The notes below the pieces were generated by a model that saw only the letters and a list, made by a program, of their open reading frames with translations, made no database searches and was not told where the DNA came from. From contig JADKCL010000008.1 in NCBI GenBank assembly GCA_016718825.1, positions 1-64,000 on the forward strand: DNA of 64,000 nt. Reading direction: 5' to 3'. Numbering within the stretch: position 1 is the stretch's first letter; each line of letters begins with the position of its first letter. The stretch is from Bacteroidota bacterium (GTDB lineage: Bacteria; Bacteroidota; Bacteroidia; J057; JADKCL01). The translations under genes were made by a program, and so were the position numbers. Positions 55,797 through 64,000 of this stretch are shown here, piece after piece.

Positions 55797-56402
55797 ATGG
55801 ACAACCTGACCGAAAGCCAAAAAGTTGAACGCGATCGCAAGGAGTTACGTCAAACCGCTGTTCGTACTTTTTTCTGGGGAAGCGTGTTGCAATGGCTCTC
55901 GATGAGCGTCAACTGGGCCTTGTTTTTATATTTTCAATTCGAATTTACCCTTGTCGATGGTTGGACGGGGGCTGCGGGAATGTCCTTGGTGGAATATCTG
56001 CGTGTCAACAACTTTCCCGAGCTATTTATTGGATTTACCATTGGTAGTTTCGTTTATAGTTTGACCCTTCGCAGGTTAGCGGACGCAGCGCCGGCTCGAC
56101 TTTTGGAAAGGGGCAATTCACTGTTTCAGGTGGCGGCATTGTTGGCGATTTTCCCTTCGATTTTGGGAACTTTGATCGGACTCGCCGGCTTTCTTCAAGC
56201 TCAGGGTAGGCTAGCGTTGATTTTGGATTTCGGCGAATTGGCCGAGGTCTTTCTACCGGCGGCCATGTTTTACTTCGTCCCGGGGGTGATCGTAGGCATG
56301 CTTGCCGGATTGGCCGTGCGGCAGAAAGGTTTGGCTTTGGCTGAGCAACGACGTTTGGAATTGCGTCAAGACTGGGATTTGGACATTCATCAACGCACAT
56401 GA
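55797..56402 (+). CDS. Array membrane protein 1 (four-helix family)
   Basis: 201 residues. Helices near 26-48, 76-95, 115-138 and 150-175. It has the C-terminal family signature PGVIVGMLAGLAVRQKG just before a charged tail. The loop after helix 2 (TLRRLADAAPARLLERGNS) has lost the GRxAGKxIG sequence found in the others, so it is the most divergent of the first five. Overlaps the next gene by ATGA. No known family is recognised. Confidence 0.75.
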   Translation: MDNLTESQKVERDRKELRQTAVRTFFWGSVLQWLSMSVNWALFLYFQFEFTLVDGWTGAAGMSLVEYLRVNNFPELFIGFTIGSFVYSLTLRRLADAAPARLLERGNSLFQVAALLAIFPSILGTLIGLAGFLQAQGRLALILDFGELAEVFLPAAMFYFVPGVIVGMLAGLAVRQKGLALAEQRRLELRQDWDLDIHQRT

Positions 56403-57010
56403 GGATGGATACAAGGAAAATCACGGCCGACAACAATCAGCTATCAGCCGATTTGGACGCAGCATCGCGAAGGGTCGGCCTCAGGGTTTTTGTTCTTGGA
56501 GCTGCGATTCAGACAATTGCTGTTTACCTCTTTTGTCTGGGAATATTCTCATACACGTCTTACAGTCGTGCGCAATTTCGTGGTGATGTTTGGTCATTTG
56601 AGGACTGGAAGACTGAATTGGGTGATCAACTAGTTCTTTGGGTTGCAATTGGACTTGGAGGTCTCGCCTTGGCCGTAGCCTCCATGCCTGCTGGCCACTG
56701 GGCTGGAAAAATGATTGGAATTCGCAAATATCGTTTCGTCTGGGTGGGGCCGGTTGCTGCGTTCTTTCCGACATTGGTTGGCGGTCTAACAATTACTCTT
56801 GCTGCTTTCGCTTATCGTTCAGCTATTAATCATTACGGGATAGGCAGTTTTTTGGAGGATTTCGTGATCCCAACAGTTCTCTTTGCGTTAGGATTTTACC
56901 TTCCCGGGATCGTCACAAGTTTGCTGGGAGGTTTGGTAATCCGGCAAAAAATGAGAGGTAAAACCGAGGATTTTGAACGGGAAATGGCCCATCAACAACA
57001 GCAAGAATGA
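56399..57010 (+). CDS. Array membrane protein 2 (four-helix family)
   Basis: 203 residues. Four helices (about 29-52, 82-103, 120-146, 162-188). The loop HWAGKMIGIRKYRFVWVG and the tail YLPGIVTSLLGGLVIRQKMRGK are the defining signatures of the array. Starts at the ATG overlapping the stop of protein 1; a second ATG two codons later is an alternative. Confidence 0.8.
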   Translation: MRMDTRKITADNNQLSADLDAASRRVGLRVFVLGAAIQTIAVYLFCLGIFSYTSYSRAQFRGDVWSFEDWKTELGDQLVLWVAIGLGGLALAVASMPAGHWAGKMIGIRKYRFVWVGPVAAFFPTLVGGLTITLAAFAYRSAINHYGIGSFLEDFVIPTVLFALGFYLPGIVTSLLGGLVIRQKMRGKTEDFEREMAHQQQQE

Positions 57011-57631
57011 CCACTCCCCAAGCCCAATCTGATGAAATACAGCAGCGCACGGCAGCCTTATTGCCTTATGCGCGCCGCTTCGGGGGCAAGGCATTTTTGT
57101 GGATTGGCCTCGCACAAACGACGGCGATCACCTTCTTTTTGACGATTTCATTGTCGTTGCTCATTTCAAATCGGCTGGCGGGGTTCTTTTCAAATGGGAA
57201 CATTTGAATTTTGGAGGCTTTCAATTTTGGAAATTGGTCCCTTGTTAATGGTGATCGGCAGTGGAGGGCTTGTTTCGGCGATCAGTGGCTTACCTTTTGG
57301 ACGCTGGGCAGGAAAAGCGATTGGGATTCGAAAACGCAGCATTGCTTGGGTGGGATTCATTGCGGCCGTAGTTCCGGCAATCCTCGCTGGATTGGTCTTT
57401 GTTTTGGTGGCGCTGGAGCTTAGGCCGATTTATTTTTCTTGGGCAGTGCATTCATTTTCAGCTGATTTTCTGCTTCCGGTTTTCTTATTTTCGTTGATGT
57501 ATTATCTGCCCGGAATTCTCACGAGCATTTTGGCTGGTTTGGTGATCCGGCAAAAGATACGGGGCAAGGAAGACGAATTGCGCAAAGAAAGCGGCAGCAA
57601 TGATCCGAAGGATTGGAAAGCAATTGATTGA
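57007..57631 (+). CDS. Array membrane protein 3 (four-helix family; frameshifted)
   Basis: Read as two frames (57007-57207 and 57194-57631). Removing one T from TTTT at 57187-57190 gives AGFFQMGTFEFWRLSILEIG and one 207-residue protein, as long as its neighbours. Signatures GRWAGKAIGIRKRSIAWVG and YLPGILTSILAGLVIRQKIRGK are the closest to protein 2. Overlaps protein 2 by ATGA; next gene starts 9 bp later. Confidence 0.8.
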
Positions 57632-57640
57632 ACGAAGGAC

Positions 57641-58285
57641 ATGGAAACTATTCAAGACATTCGGGTTTCCAATGACGAACGGCAGGTAAAACATGTCGGC
57701 GGAAGGGTGTTTTGGGTGGCGGCTGTCATTCAATTGTTGGCGATGATTTTGTTGGTAGCTGGCTTCTATTTCTATCAGTATCAGCGTTTTCGCCAGATTG
57801 AGGAAGCCATGAATTCCCTGCAGTTGGATCGCGGGGATCCACAAAATTCCACAAGCAGCTCCTTGGAGGACGGAACTGTCTACTTTGAAGTCCATTTTTG
57901 GTACTGGATGGCCCTACCATTTGGAACTGCCCTTTTTGCTGCCGGATTCGTCTTTTGCTTTGGAGCTTGGCTATCCGGTCGGAATGCTGCAAGGCGTATC
58001 ATGCAAAAGCAAGTTCCCTATGCAAGAGCTGGCCTTTTTGCCATGCTGGGACCGTCCCTCGCAGCTGCGATCACCTTATTCGGCATCGAAAACATCCTCA
58101 GTCACCGCACTTGGGAAGACATCAACAATAGGCTATGGGACGAGGGGATCATTGTATTCCTGGGCTACACGGCAATGTTTTTGTTTCCTGCTGTGATCAC
58201 CGGCATTCTCGCCGGATTTGTCACGCGGCAGAAGCTGGCAGCGATGGAATTCAAAAGAACGCAGGAAATCCAATCTGAAAAATGA
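57641..58285 (+). CDS. Array membrane protein 4 (four-helix family)
   Basis: 214 residues. A longer, acidic loop between helix 1 and 2 (QIEEAMNSLQLDRGDPQNS). After helix 2 the loop reads SGRNAARRIMQKQ, keeping the basic residues, and the tail is FPAVITGILAGFVTRQKLAAME. Overlaps the next by ATGA. Confidence 0.78.
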   Translation: METIQDIRVSNDERQVKHVGGRVFWVAAVIQLLAMILLVAGFYFYQYQRFRQIEEAMNSLQLDRGDPQNSTSSSLEDGTVYFEVHFWYWMALPFGTALFAAGFVFCFGAWLSGRNAARRIMQKQVPYARAGLFAMLGPSLAAAITLFGIENILSHRTWEDINNRLWDEGIIVFLGYTAMFLFPAVITGILAGFVTRQKLAAMEFKRTQEIQSEK

Positions 58286-58896
58286 CGGAATTCCAGTTGC
58301 AACCACCCATTGAAAATGTCGTCACCGAGGCAAAAATGGCCAGTTTCCGGAGGTTGGGGGGAACAGTTTTTGCCATCGGCGGATTCTTCCAAGGATTGTC
58401 GACCCTGCTGATTTCACTCGGAATACTTACCCGAAACTACGTTTACATTACCGCGAGTTTCTATGGCGAGGACCTGACTTGGAACGGCTTATGGACGGAA
58501 TTGAAATCAGAGTCGGCGTTGTTGATCGCGCTGGGATCAACCGCGGTACTGCTGATTGGGCCCTCCTTTGGGATGGGGCGTTGGGCGGGAAGAAAAATCG
58601 GCCTCAAAAAGTTGCGCTACGGTTGGGTGGGCTTGATCACTGCAATCATTCTATCGGTTTTTGCCTCGATTTGCATGTGTTTCATCGCCTGCATGCTGGA
58701 TGATGAACTCGCAAAGGATTTTTGGTACGATGGAACCCTGATTTTGTCACTTTTCACGGCACTGTACCTCCTGCCAGGCATTGCCACTGGAATTGTTTCG
58801 GGATTGGTCGTGCGGCAAAGGATTCGGTCGAAGTTGCAGAAAACACTGACGGATACCGGAGCGTCGACACCATCAGGAATATGTCCACAACGATGA
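58282..58896 (+). CDS. Array membrane protein 5 (four-helix family)
   Basis: 204 residues. Loop GRWAGRKIGLKKLRYGWVG and tail YLLPGIATGIVSGLVVRQRIRSK; the region between helix 3 and 4 carries Cys-rich ICMCFIACMLDDE. The last 20 residues overlap the start of protein 6. Confidence 0.8.
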   Translation: MTEFQLQPPIENVVTEAKMASFRRLGGTVFAIGGFFQGLSTLLISLGILTRNYVYITASFYGEDLTWNGLWTELKSESALLIALGSTAVLLIGPSFGMGRWAGRKIGLKKLRYGWVGLITAIILSVFASICMCFIACMLDDELAKDFWYDGTLILSLFTALYLLPGIATGIVSGLVVRQRIRSKLQKTLTDTGASTPSGICPQR

Positions 58897-59462
58897 TTAC
58901 TGGAACCGAAGTTGAGAATGCGCAGCGATTGAAAACAGCGCAGCGACTGGGTTCGGTGACCATGATGGTATTTGTAGTTCTACTTCTGATCCTGATTTGG
59001 TGGATATTTATCGGAATAGAATTTGCAGATCAACCAAGCAATGAAAAAAATACTAGTCCTTTATTGAAGGTTTTTGTAACCCCTTTAGCCCAATTCCTTA
59101 AAGGTCGATGGGTGGCATTTTTGTTATCATTTGTGATATTTTTCGGAACTGCTTGGATTACGGGACGTATGGCTGGGCGTCGAATTTTACATTTTGGGGC
59201 TGGCCTATGGCCAGCGTTTGGTGCTTTTTTCCTCCTTTTTTACTGCATTCCAATCCTCATTTTTCCGGTTTTCGCTTTATTGGGAGATACCGACGGAAGG
59301 CTTTACAGACGTCTTGTGAATCGGCCCGAAGAGTGGCTTAGATTATCGTTTGCGATGGTCGCTTACGTAGTTCTCCTGTCCGCAGTTCTTGGAACAGTTT
59401 ATCGACTATTGTTAAAATGGTGGTCCAGAAAGAGCAATTTGGAGCAGATTAAGCTTCCCTGA
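58881..59462 (+). CDS. Array membrane protein 6 (most divergent)
   Basis: 193 residues from the ATG at 58881, which overlaps the end of protein 5; the longer frame from 58722 is out-of-frame shadow. The loop GRMAGRRILHFGAG retains the GRxAG motif, but the terminal PGIxTxIxxGLVxRQK signature is lost (AVLGTVYRLLLKWWSRK). Last gene of the operon; no terminator recognised. Confidence 0.72.
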   Translation: MSTTMITGTEVENAQRLKTAQRLGSVTMMVFVVLLLILIWWIFIGIEFADQPSNEKNTSPLLKVFVTPLAQFLKGRWVAFLLSFVIFFGTAWITGRMAGRRILHFGAGLWPAFGAFFLLFYCIPILIFPVFALLGDTDGRLYRRLVNRPEEWLRLSFAMVAYVVLLSAVLGTVYRLLLKWWSRKSNLEQIKLP

Positions 59463-59639
59463 TATTTTTAGCTCGGCTTCTGACGAATTCGTAAACGCTC
59501 ACGGGTTCAGTTTTTTGAGTGCAACCTATCCACGGTTGGCTGAACGGTCGAAACTTCCCGAGAGTCATGATTTATGGAATTCCAAGCATTTGCCCATCCC
59601 ACAACGATGATGTAATTTTCGCATTCCAAAAATATTCCG

Positions 59640-61196
59640 ATGAATAGACGTTTGTTCCCTTCGTTTTTTGCCGCTTGCCTTTTGGCTTGGGTCCTGGTTT
59701 TGCCTGCCAATGCCACCGCCCAGAAGAAAAAGACCGTTGCTGACGCTTCTACCCAACTTCAGCAATTGGTGGAGAGCAGCTTTAATACCTTCAAAACGAC
59801 CGGGTTGAGTGTCGCGATTGTCAAAGACGGGCAAGTGGTCATGGCCAAAGGCTTCGGCAGTGCCAATACCGAGTCCAATACGCCCGCCGCAAGCGGCTCC
59901 CTTTACAACATCGCCTCTTGCAGCAAAGCTTTCACTGCAGCTGCAATCGGCTTACTCGTCGAGGAAGGCAAACTTCGCTGGGAAGACAAAGTCCGCGACC
60001 ATTTGCCTGATTTTCAGATGGCTGATCCTTATATCACCGCGCAAATGACCATCCGCGACCTGCTTTGCCACCGCAGTGGCCTCGGCACGTTTGACGGCGA
60101 CCTCCTCTGGTACGGCACCAATTACACCGACGAGGAAATTGTCGCCCATATCCGGCATCTGCCCATCCGGCAAGAATTCCGCGCCGAATTTGGCTACCAA
60201 AACAACCTTTACACGGTGGCTGGACTGGTCATCAAAAAAATCACCGGCAAAACTTGGTCAGAGTTCGTTACTGAACGCTTTTTCAAGCCTTTGGAAATGA
60301 ACGCCACCTACCCGAGCAATGATGAATTGCCCTCGAATGCACCCGTTGCGCGCGGCCACCTCGAAGGCAAAGTGCAGCCGATTTACAACTACGAAGGCGG
60401 CAAACCCGCTGCAAGTATTTACAGCAGCGTCGACGATTTGACCCATTGGGTGCGCATGTGGCTCGACGGCGGCAAATGGAACGGCAAACAAATCCTGAGC
60501 CCGGGTACGATGCGGGCATTGACGTCGGGGCAAACCATGTTGGGCGTGAGTCCAACTTGGCAGGGCTGGGGTATCCATTTTCGCAGTTATGCACTGGGTT
60601 GGAGCTTGTTCGATTATTCGGGGAAGAAGGTCATCGAGCACAACGGCGGCATGCCGGGCTACATTTCGAAGGTGATGATCGTACCGGAAGCCGGCTTGGG
60701 ATTGATTGTCCTCAACAACGGCAACGACGGATTGGTGAACGACGCCATCCGCTTCAAGGTGCTCGATCATTATTTCGGCGGAAATGGTCAGGAATGGGAC
60801 AAGACTTTCAAGGCCTTTGCGGACCAAGGTGAAGCCGGACAAAAGACGGAAACCGCCATGCGTGAGGGTAGCCGCGTCCCCAATACGCAACCTTCGCTCG
60901 GATTGGCCGCCTATGCGGGCACCTATTTTGACAAAACCTACGGCGACGTCAAAATCGAGCAGTTGGGAGCAGGCCTGAAATTCACCATGTTGCCCACAAA
61001 AGAGCTGTTTACGGGCACCATGGAGCACTTCCATTACGATACCTGGAAAGTGCAATTCAATGATCCCTACCTTCCATTTGCCTTGGTTTCCTTCGAATTG
61101 GGCCCGAAAGGCGAAGTTCAAGGCTTCAAAATCGACCTCCCCAACGGAGATTTTCACTTCTACCAACTCAACTTTAGAGTGAAAAGTGAAAAGTGA
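59640..61196 (+). CDS. Beta-lactamase-fold serine hydrolase
   Basis: 518 residues. Signal peptide to about residue 27, then a class C beta-lactamase/DD-peptidase domain: SCSK at 93-96 (Ser-x-x-Lys nucleophile), YQN at 186-188, and HNGG near residue 340 in place of KTG. The C-terminal 110 residues form the small beta domain usual in this group. Secreted esterase or peptidase acting on peptidoglycan or small esters. Its last residues VKSEK and the TGA stop are made of the heptamer tract. Confidence 0.85.
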   Translation: MNRRLFPSFFAACLLAWVLVLPANATAQKKKTVADASTQLQQLVESSFNTFKTTGLSVAIVKDGQVVMAKGFGSANTESNTPAASGSLYNIASCSKAFTAAAIGLLVEEGKLRWEDKVRDHLPDFQMADPYITAQMTIRDLLCHRSGLGTFDGDLLWYGTNYTDEEIVAHIRHLPIRQEFRAEFGYQNNLYTVAGLVIKKITGKTWSEFVTERFFKPLEMNATYPSNDELPSNAPVARGHLEGKVQPIYNYEGGKPAASIYSSVDDLTHWVRMWLDGGKWNGKQILSPGTMRALTSGQTMLGVSPTWQGWGIHFRSYALGWSLFDYSGKKVIEHNGGMPGYISKVMIVPEAGLGLIVLNNGNDGLVNDAIRFKVLDHYFGGNGQEWDKTFKAFADQGEAGQKTETAMREGSRVPNTQPSLGLAAYAGTYFDKTYGDVKIEQLGAGLKFTMLPTKELFTGTMEHFHYDTWKVQFNDPYLPFALVSFELGPKGEVQGFKIDLPNGDFHFYQLNFRVKSEK

Positions 61197-61269
61197 AAAG
61201 TAAGTAGTCGTCCACCGCTTGTTTGCGTTGCGACTTTTCACTTTTAGTTTTTCACTTTTCACTTACTTA
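61179..61269. repeat. Heptamer tract pair, inverted
   Basis: Three GTGAAAA units (61179-61199), a 35-bp spacer, then TTTTCAC, TTTTAGT, TTTTCAC, TTTTCAC, TTACTTA (61235-61269): two tracts in opposite orientation that could form a hairpin downstream of the hydrolase. The stop codon lies in the first tract. Confidence 0.8.
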
Positions 61270-61356
61270 TCCACATTCAGTGGCGGCTCAACTGTGGGTT
61301 TCTTGGCCGCATGGGCGCAGGCCTTGGCCTTATATTTGTAGCTGAAAGGAAGAAGA

Positions 61357-61704
61357 ATGAATATCCTGCCACTTTTGTTGATGGCCTGTTGGGCTATTGT
61401 CGGTTCGTCGAATCATGGACGGCCGGTGGCGGCTGTGGATCCCTGTCAACTGCAAGGTGCGGTGTTTGTGGAGGAGGTCGAGGGCTTTGCCACCTACCGT
61501 GTTTTTGTGGAGGATATTGAAAATTTTGCCGATTTGAGGGTTTACAAAGAACCCGTGCGTGGATTTGCCGACAAACCTGGCCGATGGCACTTCACCGATA
61601 CAAAAGCTTTCGCCGATTTTTCCGTTGCATTCGTAGACGTGAAGGTGCGGGCTGATTTCTCGATTTATTATACCGAATTCCAGAGCCTTTCCGGCTGCAA
61701 ATAA
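61357..61704 (+). CDS. Small secreted DUF6150-like protein
   Basis: 115 residues: hydrophobic start and repeated strand words QGAVFVEEVEGFATYRVFVED, FADLRVYKEP, FADFSVAFVDV. Cys pair (DPCQL and GCK). The FADxxVF pattern is characteristic of a small beta-protein group I associate with DUF6150. Two bases separate it from prmA. Function unknown. Confidence 0.6.
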   Translation: MNILPLLLMACWAIVGSSNHGRPVAAVDPCQLQGAVFVEEVEGFATYRVFVEDIENFADLRVYKEPVRGFADKPGRWHFTDTKAFADFSVAFVDVKVRADFSIYYTEFQSLSGCK

Positions 61705-61706
61705 CG

Positions 61707-62564
61707 ATGGTTGTAGAAGCTTCGATTCAGCTCAATCTCGATATCCCCAAGGAGGATTTTGACCAAGTGGTGGCCGTACTTTCCGAGATCGGCTACTATG
61801 CGTTTGAAGAAACACCTTCGGTGTTGAAAGCCTTCATCATGGAGAGCGACTATGACAGCGCAGCATTCGATCAAGCGATTCAGGACTTTTTTCCTGAGCT
61901 TCGTTTTTCCAAGACCGTGGAAAGGATCGAAGCGAAGGATTGGAACGCGGAGTGGGAGGCGAATTTCCACAGCGTGACCGTAGGCGACTTCTGCGAAGTG
62001 CATCCGCCGCATCGCGCACCTGATCCCAATGTCAAGTACCATTTGCTTGTGGCACCTAAGATGGCCTTCGGGACCGGGCACCATGCGACCACTTGGCTGA
62101 TGCTCGAGGAATGCAGCCGGCTCGATTTCGCGGGGAAGGATGTGCTCGACATGGGCTGTGGAACCGGCGTTTTGGGAATTCTCGCCCATCAGTTGGGTGC
62201 GGCGCATGTCACCTGCATCGACTTTGATCCGTGGTGCGAGGAAAATACCCGCGAAAATGCCGGATTGAACAACATCGCCGATCTGGAAATCCTGCTGGGA
62301 GACGCCTCGGCGATTCCGGATAGACGTTACCAGATTATCTTAGCCAACATCAACCGAAATGTATTGTTGGCCGACCGTGACCATTATGTCAATGCACTTT
62401 CGCCCGGTGGAATCATCGCCATGAGTGGATTTTATGACTTTGACGAGGAAAAGGTCACCGCGCACTACACCGCTGCCGGACTCCATCTCGTGCAACGCTG
62501 CGAAAAGACCAATTGGGTCATGCTGGCTTTTGAAAAGACCGACAATACTGCTCTGAATTCATGA
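61707..62564 (+). CDS. prmA: Ribosomal protein L11 methyltransferase
   Basis: 285-residue SAM-dependent methyltransferase that trimethylates ribosomal protein L11. N-terminal substrate-recognition domain, then AFGTGHHATT (residues 120-129) and motif I DMGCGTG (148-154), motif II AHVTCIDFDPW, and ILANINRNVL with the Asn-Ile-Asn of PrmA. Full length. Stop overlaps the next ATG. Confidence 0.92.
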   Translation: MVVEASIQLNLDIPKEDFDQVVAVLSEIGYYAFEETPSVLKAFIMESDYDSAAFDQAIQDFFPELRFSKTVERIEAKDWNAEWEANFHSVTVGDFCEVHPPHRAPDPNVKYHLLVAPKMAFGTGHHATTWLMLEECSRLDFAGKDVLDMGCGTGVLGILAHQLGAAHVTCIDFDPWCEENTRENAGLNNIADLEILLGDASAIPDRRYQIILANINRNVLLADRDHYVNALSPGGIIAMSGFYDFDEEKVTAHYTAAGLHLVQRCEKTNWVMLAFEKTDNTALNS

Positions 62565-64000
62565 AGAAGGTAGGATTTCTTGCGAATATGATAGATCGAA
62601 TTCCGATGAGGCGCAACGCAAAACGATTGTTTTCCAATTTGTTGGGCTGTTTCATGTTGATGGGCATCGTTTTGGGCTTTGCTGGACAGGCGCTTTCCCA
62701 AAATTCCAAAACCCTCAACGACGACCCTGCCAAATTCATCGTCGAATTTGAAAGTCGCATTGCACCTCTTGGCGACAAGGCGACGCAACAGTACCTGAAA
62801 GTCTTCCGGTTGAATTGGGAGACAGGCAAATACACCCGTATGGAGCAGGAAAGGTTTGTGATCCAGACCAATATCATGCTGCTCAAGAACTACCAAATCG
62901 CCGGCGAGGTGCTTTCCTACGCCAAGGCGTTCGAATTGCTCCACAGTGACACCGCCAAGGCCAAGCTGAATGTGGACGCATTTTTCAATGTCGCTGACTC
63001 CTGCATTTTGACGTTGGATCGCGTGCAGTCTGGCAAATTTTACGGGTTCATTCAACAATACCTCGGCACAGGCGCCGTCGTCAAAACTTCAGGATCGAGT
63101 TGGTCGATGAGTCAAATCGACCCTGTTCTTGATTTTACGACCAAAACCAATCCCGAGACCGGCAAGCCCGTCCATTTTGCCTTTTTGACCTTCAACAATA
63201 CGGATCTCGTTTACCGAAATGCAAAGGACAGCACGCGCATTTACGGCACTTCCGGGGAGTTGAACTTGATGAACAAGGCTTTCAATGCCAAGGGGGGTAA
63301 GCTCGACTGGTCCAAAATGAAGCTCGATCCCAACGATGTCTATGCCGAATTGATGGATTACGGCTTGAACCTGAACTATTCCTTCGTCAACATCGACACC
63401 GTTATTTTTCATTACAATAGCCTCATTTCCAAGCCGCTCAAAGGTCGTTATGAGGACATGAACAAAGGCTACTCCGACATCAACAAAGCCAATTACCCCT
63501 ACTTCAGAAGCTACGATGGCGGGGTTGTGATTGAGAATTTTATCAAAAACGTGCGCTACGAAGGTGGTTTTTCCTTGCGCGGGGTGAAGAAGATCGGTTC
63601 GGCCTATTTCAAGTTGGTCGACATCCCCAAGGTGGAGGAAAAAGAAGAAAAGAAAAGCGCCGGCGCTGAAGAGACGCCCGATACCTACGAAGAGGATTTT
63701 GGCTATAAATACGACGAAAGCGCCTATTATTTTGACGAGGACGACGTCATCGAAGGCGGGGGCGAAGAGAATCCGGAGGATTTGGAGGACTTGGAGTCAG
63801 AAGACCCGACCGAGGGAGGTGTATTCGATGACTTCAATCCAGACTTTTTGGACAAGGAGCTCAAGCTGTTCAAGGCGCAGTTGACTATTTTCAGGAATGG
63901 CGAACCGGCGATGAACCTGCGTGCAATGGAATTTGTCTTGGACCTGGAGAAGCTCGTGTCCAAGCGCACCGAGGTCGCGATGTACCTCAGCAAAACCGAC
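62561..64000 (+). CDS. Large secreted protein, 5' part (runs off the window)
   Basis: 480 codons open to the edge, start ATGA-overlapping prmA. Positively charged N-terminus, signal helix (LLGCFMLMGIVLGFAGQALSQ), then a mixed domain (DPAKFIVEFESRIAPLGDKAT, YLKVFRLNWETGKY), and an Asp/Glu-rich linker (about residues 375-425). Two-part features such as GVVIENFIKNVRYEGGFSL resemble a large conserved Bacteroidota envelope protein seen often downstream of housekeeping genes. Function unknown. Confidence 0.75.
   Translation, partial: MKKVGFLANMIDRIPMRRNAKRLFSNLLGCFMLMGIVLGFAGQALSQNSKTLNDDPAKFIVEFESRIAPLGDKATQQYLKVFRLNWETGKYTRMEQERFVIQTNIMLLKNYQIAGEVLSYAKAFELLHSDTAKAKLNVDAFFNVADSCILTLDRVQSGKFYGFIQQYLGTGAVVKTSGSSWSMSQIDPVLDFTTKTNPETGKPVHFAFLTFNNTDLVYRNAKDSTRIYGTSGELNLMNKAFNAKGGKLDWSKMKLDPNDVYAELMDYGLNLNYSFVNIDTVIFHYNSLISKPLKGRYEDMNKGYSDINKANYPYFRSYDGGVVIENFIKNVRYEGGFSLRGVKKIGSAYFKLVDIPKVEEKEEKKSAGAEETPDTYEEDFGYKYDESAYYFDEDDVIEGGGEENPEDLEDLESEDPTEGGVFDDFNPDFLDKELKLFKAQLTIFRNGEPAMNLRAMEFVLDLEKLVSKRTEVAMYLSKTD

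Noticed and set aside
1..64000. Programmed -1 or +1 frameshifting at the seven split genes
   Set aside because: The sites are different homopolymers with no shared slippery heptamer plus stem, and both signs occur.

Overview
The window looks like a chromosomal stretch from a free-living Bacteroidota, probably near Saprospirales (inference). The evidence is the number of secreted proteins ending in a type IX secretion (T9SS) C-terminal sorting domain with a YPNP/FPNP motif, many SPII lipoproteins, SBBP beta-propeller and YARHG proteins, the all-helical proteins at 25.8 and 30.9 kb, and a general lack of strong Shine-Dalgarno sequences. No rRNA, tRNA, CRISPR array, prophage or integrase was seen.

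Layout. 0-4.7 kb: patatin-like lipase, PagL-like deacylase, small lipoprotein and fatty-acid desaturase. 4.8-5.7 kb: a REP-bracketed RAYT transposase. 5.8-10.6 kb: a probable copper cluster, MbnH-like di-haem peroxidase and MbnP (minus strand) divergent from a thioredoxin-fold protein and a multicopper oxidase (plus strand); three of the four carry T9SS tails. 10.8-14.7 kb: heparinase II/III-like lyase and aldo/keto reductase. 14.9-15.6 kb: a palindrome-rich 21/22-bp tandem array and several perfect hairpins. 15.8-20.8 kb: a large SBBP/DUF7948-like secreted protein with a scarred 5' end, followed by a decayed T9SS gene. 20.9-25.7 kb: lipoproteins, a DUF2306-like membrane protein, a YARHG protein and a CBM20-like/esterase fusion. 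25.8-36 kb: two long helical proteins, a secreted trypsin-like protease, a remnant membrane gene and an unknown lipoprotein/outer-membrane pair. 36.1-40.4 kb: a complete ABC-adaptor-FtsX-TolC exporter operon. 41.8-48.7 kb: a lipoprotein, a two-gene phosphorelay (TPR histidine kinase plus REC-HK-REC-AraC), and an ECF sigma/anti-sigma/CnrX-like metal sensor operon. 49-55 kb: orphan enzymes and an LRR-BRCT-like-HEAT-LRR protein. 55.1-59.5 kb: the most unusual locus, one operon with six consecutive, divergent paralogues of a roughly 200-residue four-helix membrane protein. 59.6-64 kb: beta-lactamase-fold hydrolase, small secreted protein, PrmA, and the start of a large secreted protein that runs off the edge.

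Two global patterns stand out. First, short repeats in strict 7-bp register occur at five places, several overlapping start or stop codons; the same TTTTCAC-type series recurs at 25.2 and 61.2 kb. Other palindromic interspersed elements sit in gene borders, and one has been absorbed into a TolC signal peptide. Second, at least seven genes are split by a single-base indel in a short homopolymer (1.3, 9.4, 13.2, 27.7, 31.7, 36.9 and 57.2 kb), more consistent with consensus errors in a long-read assembly than with seven independent pseudogenes. The dense indels at 15.9-16.3 and 19.9-20.5 kb look like genuine decay or a poorly resolved patch.
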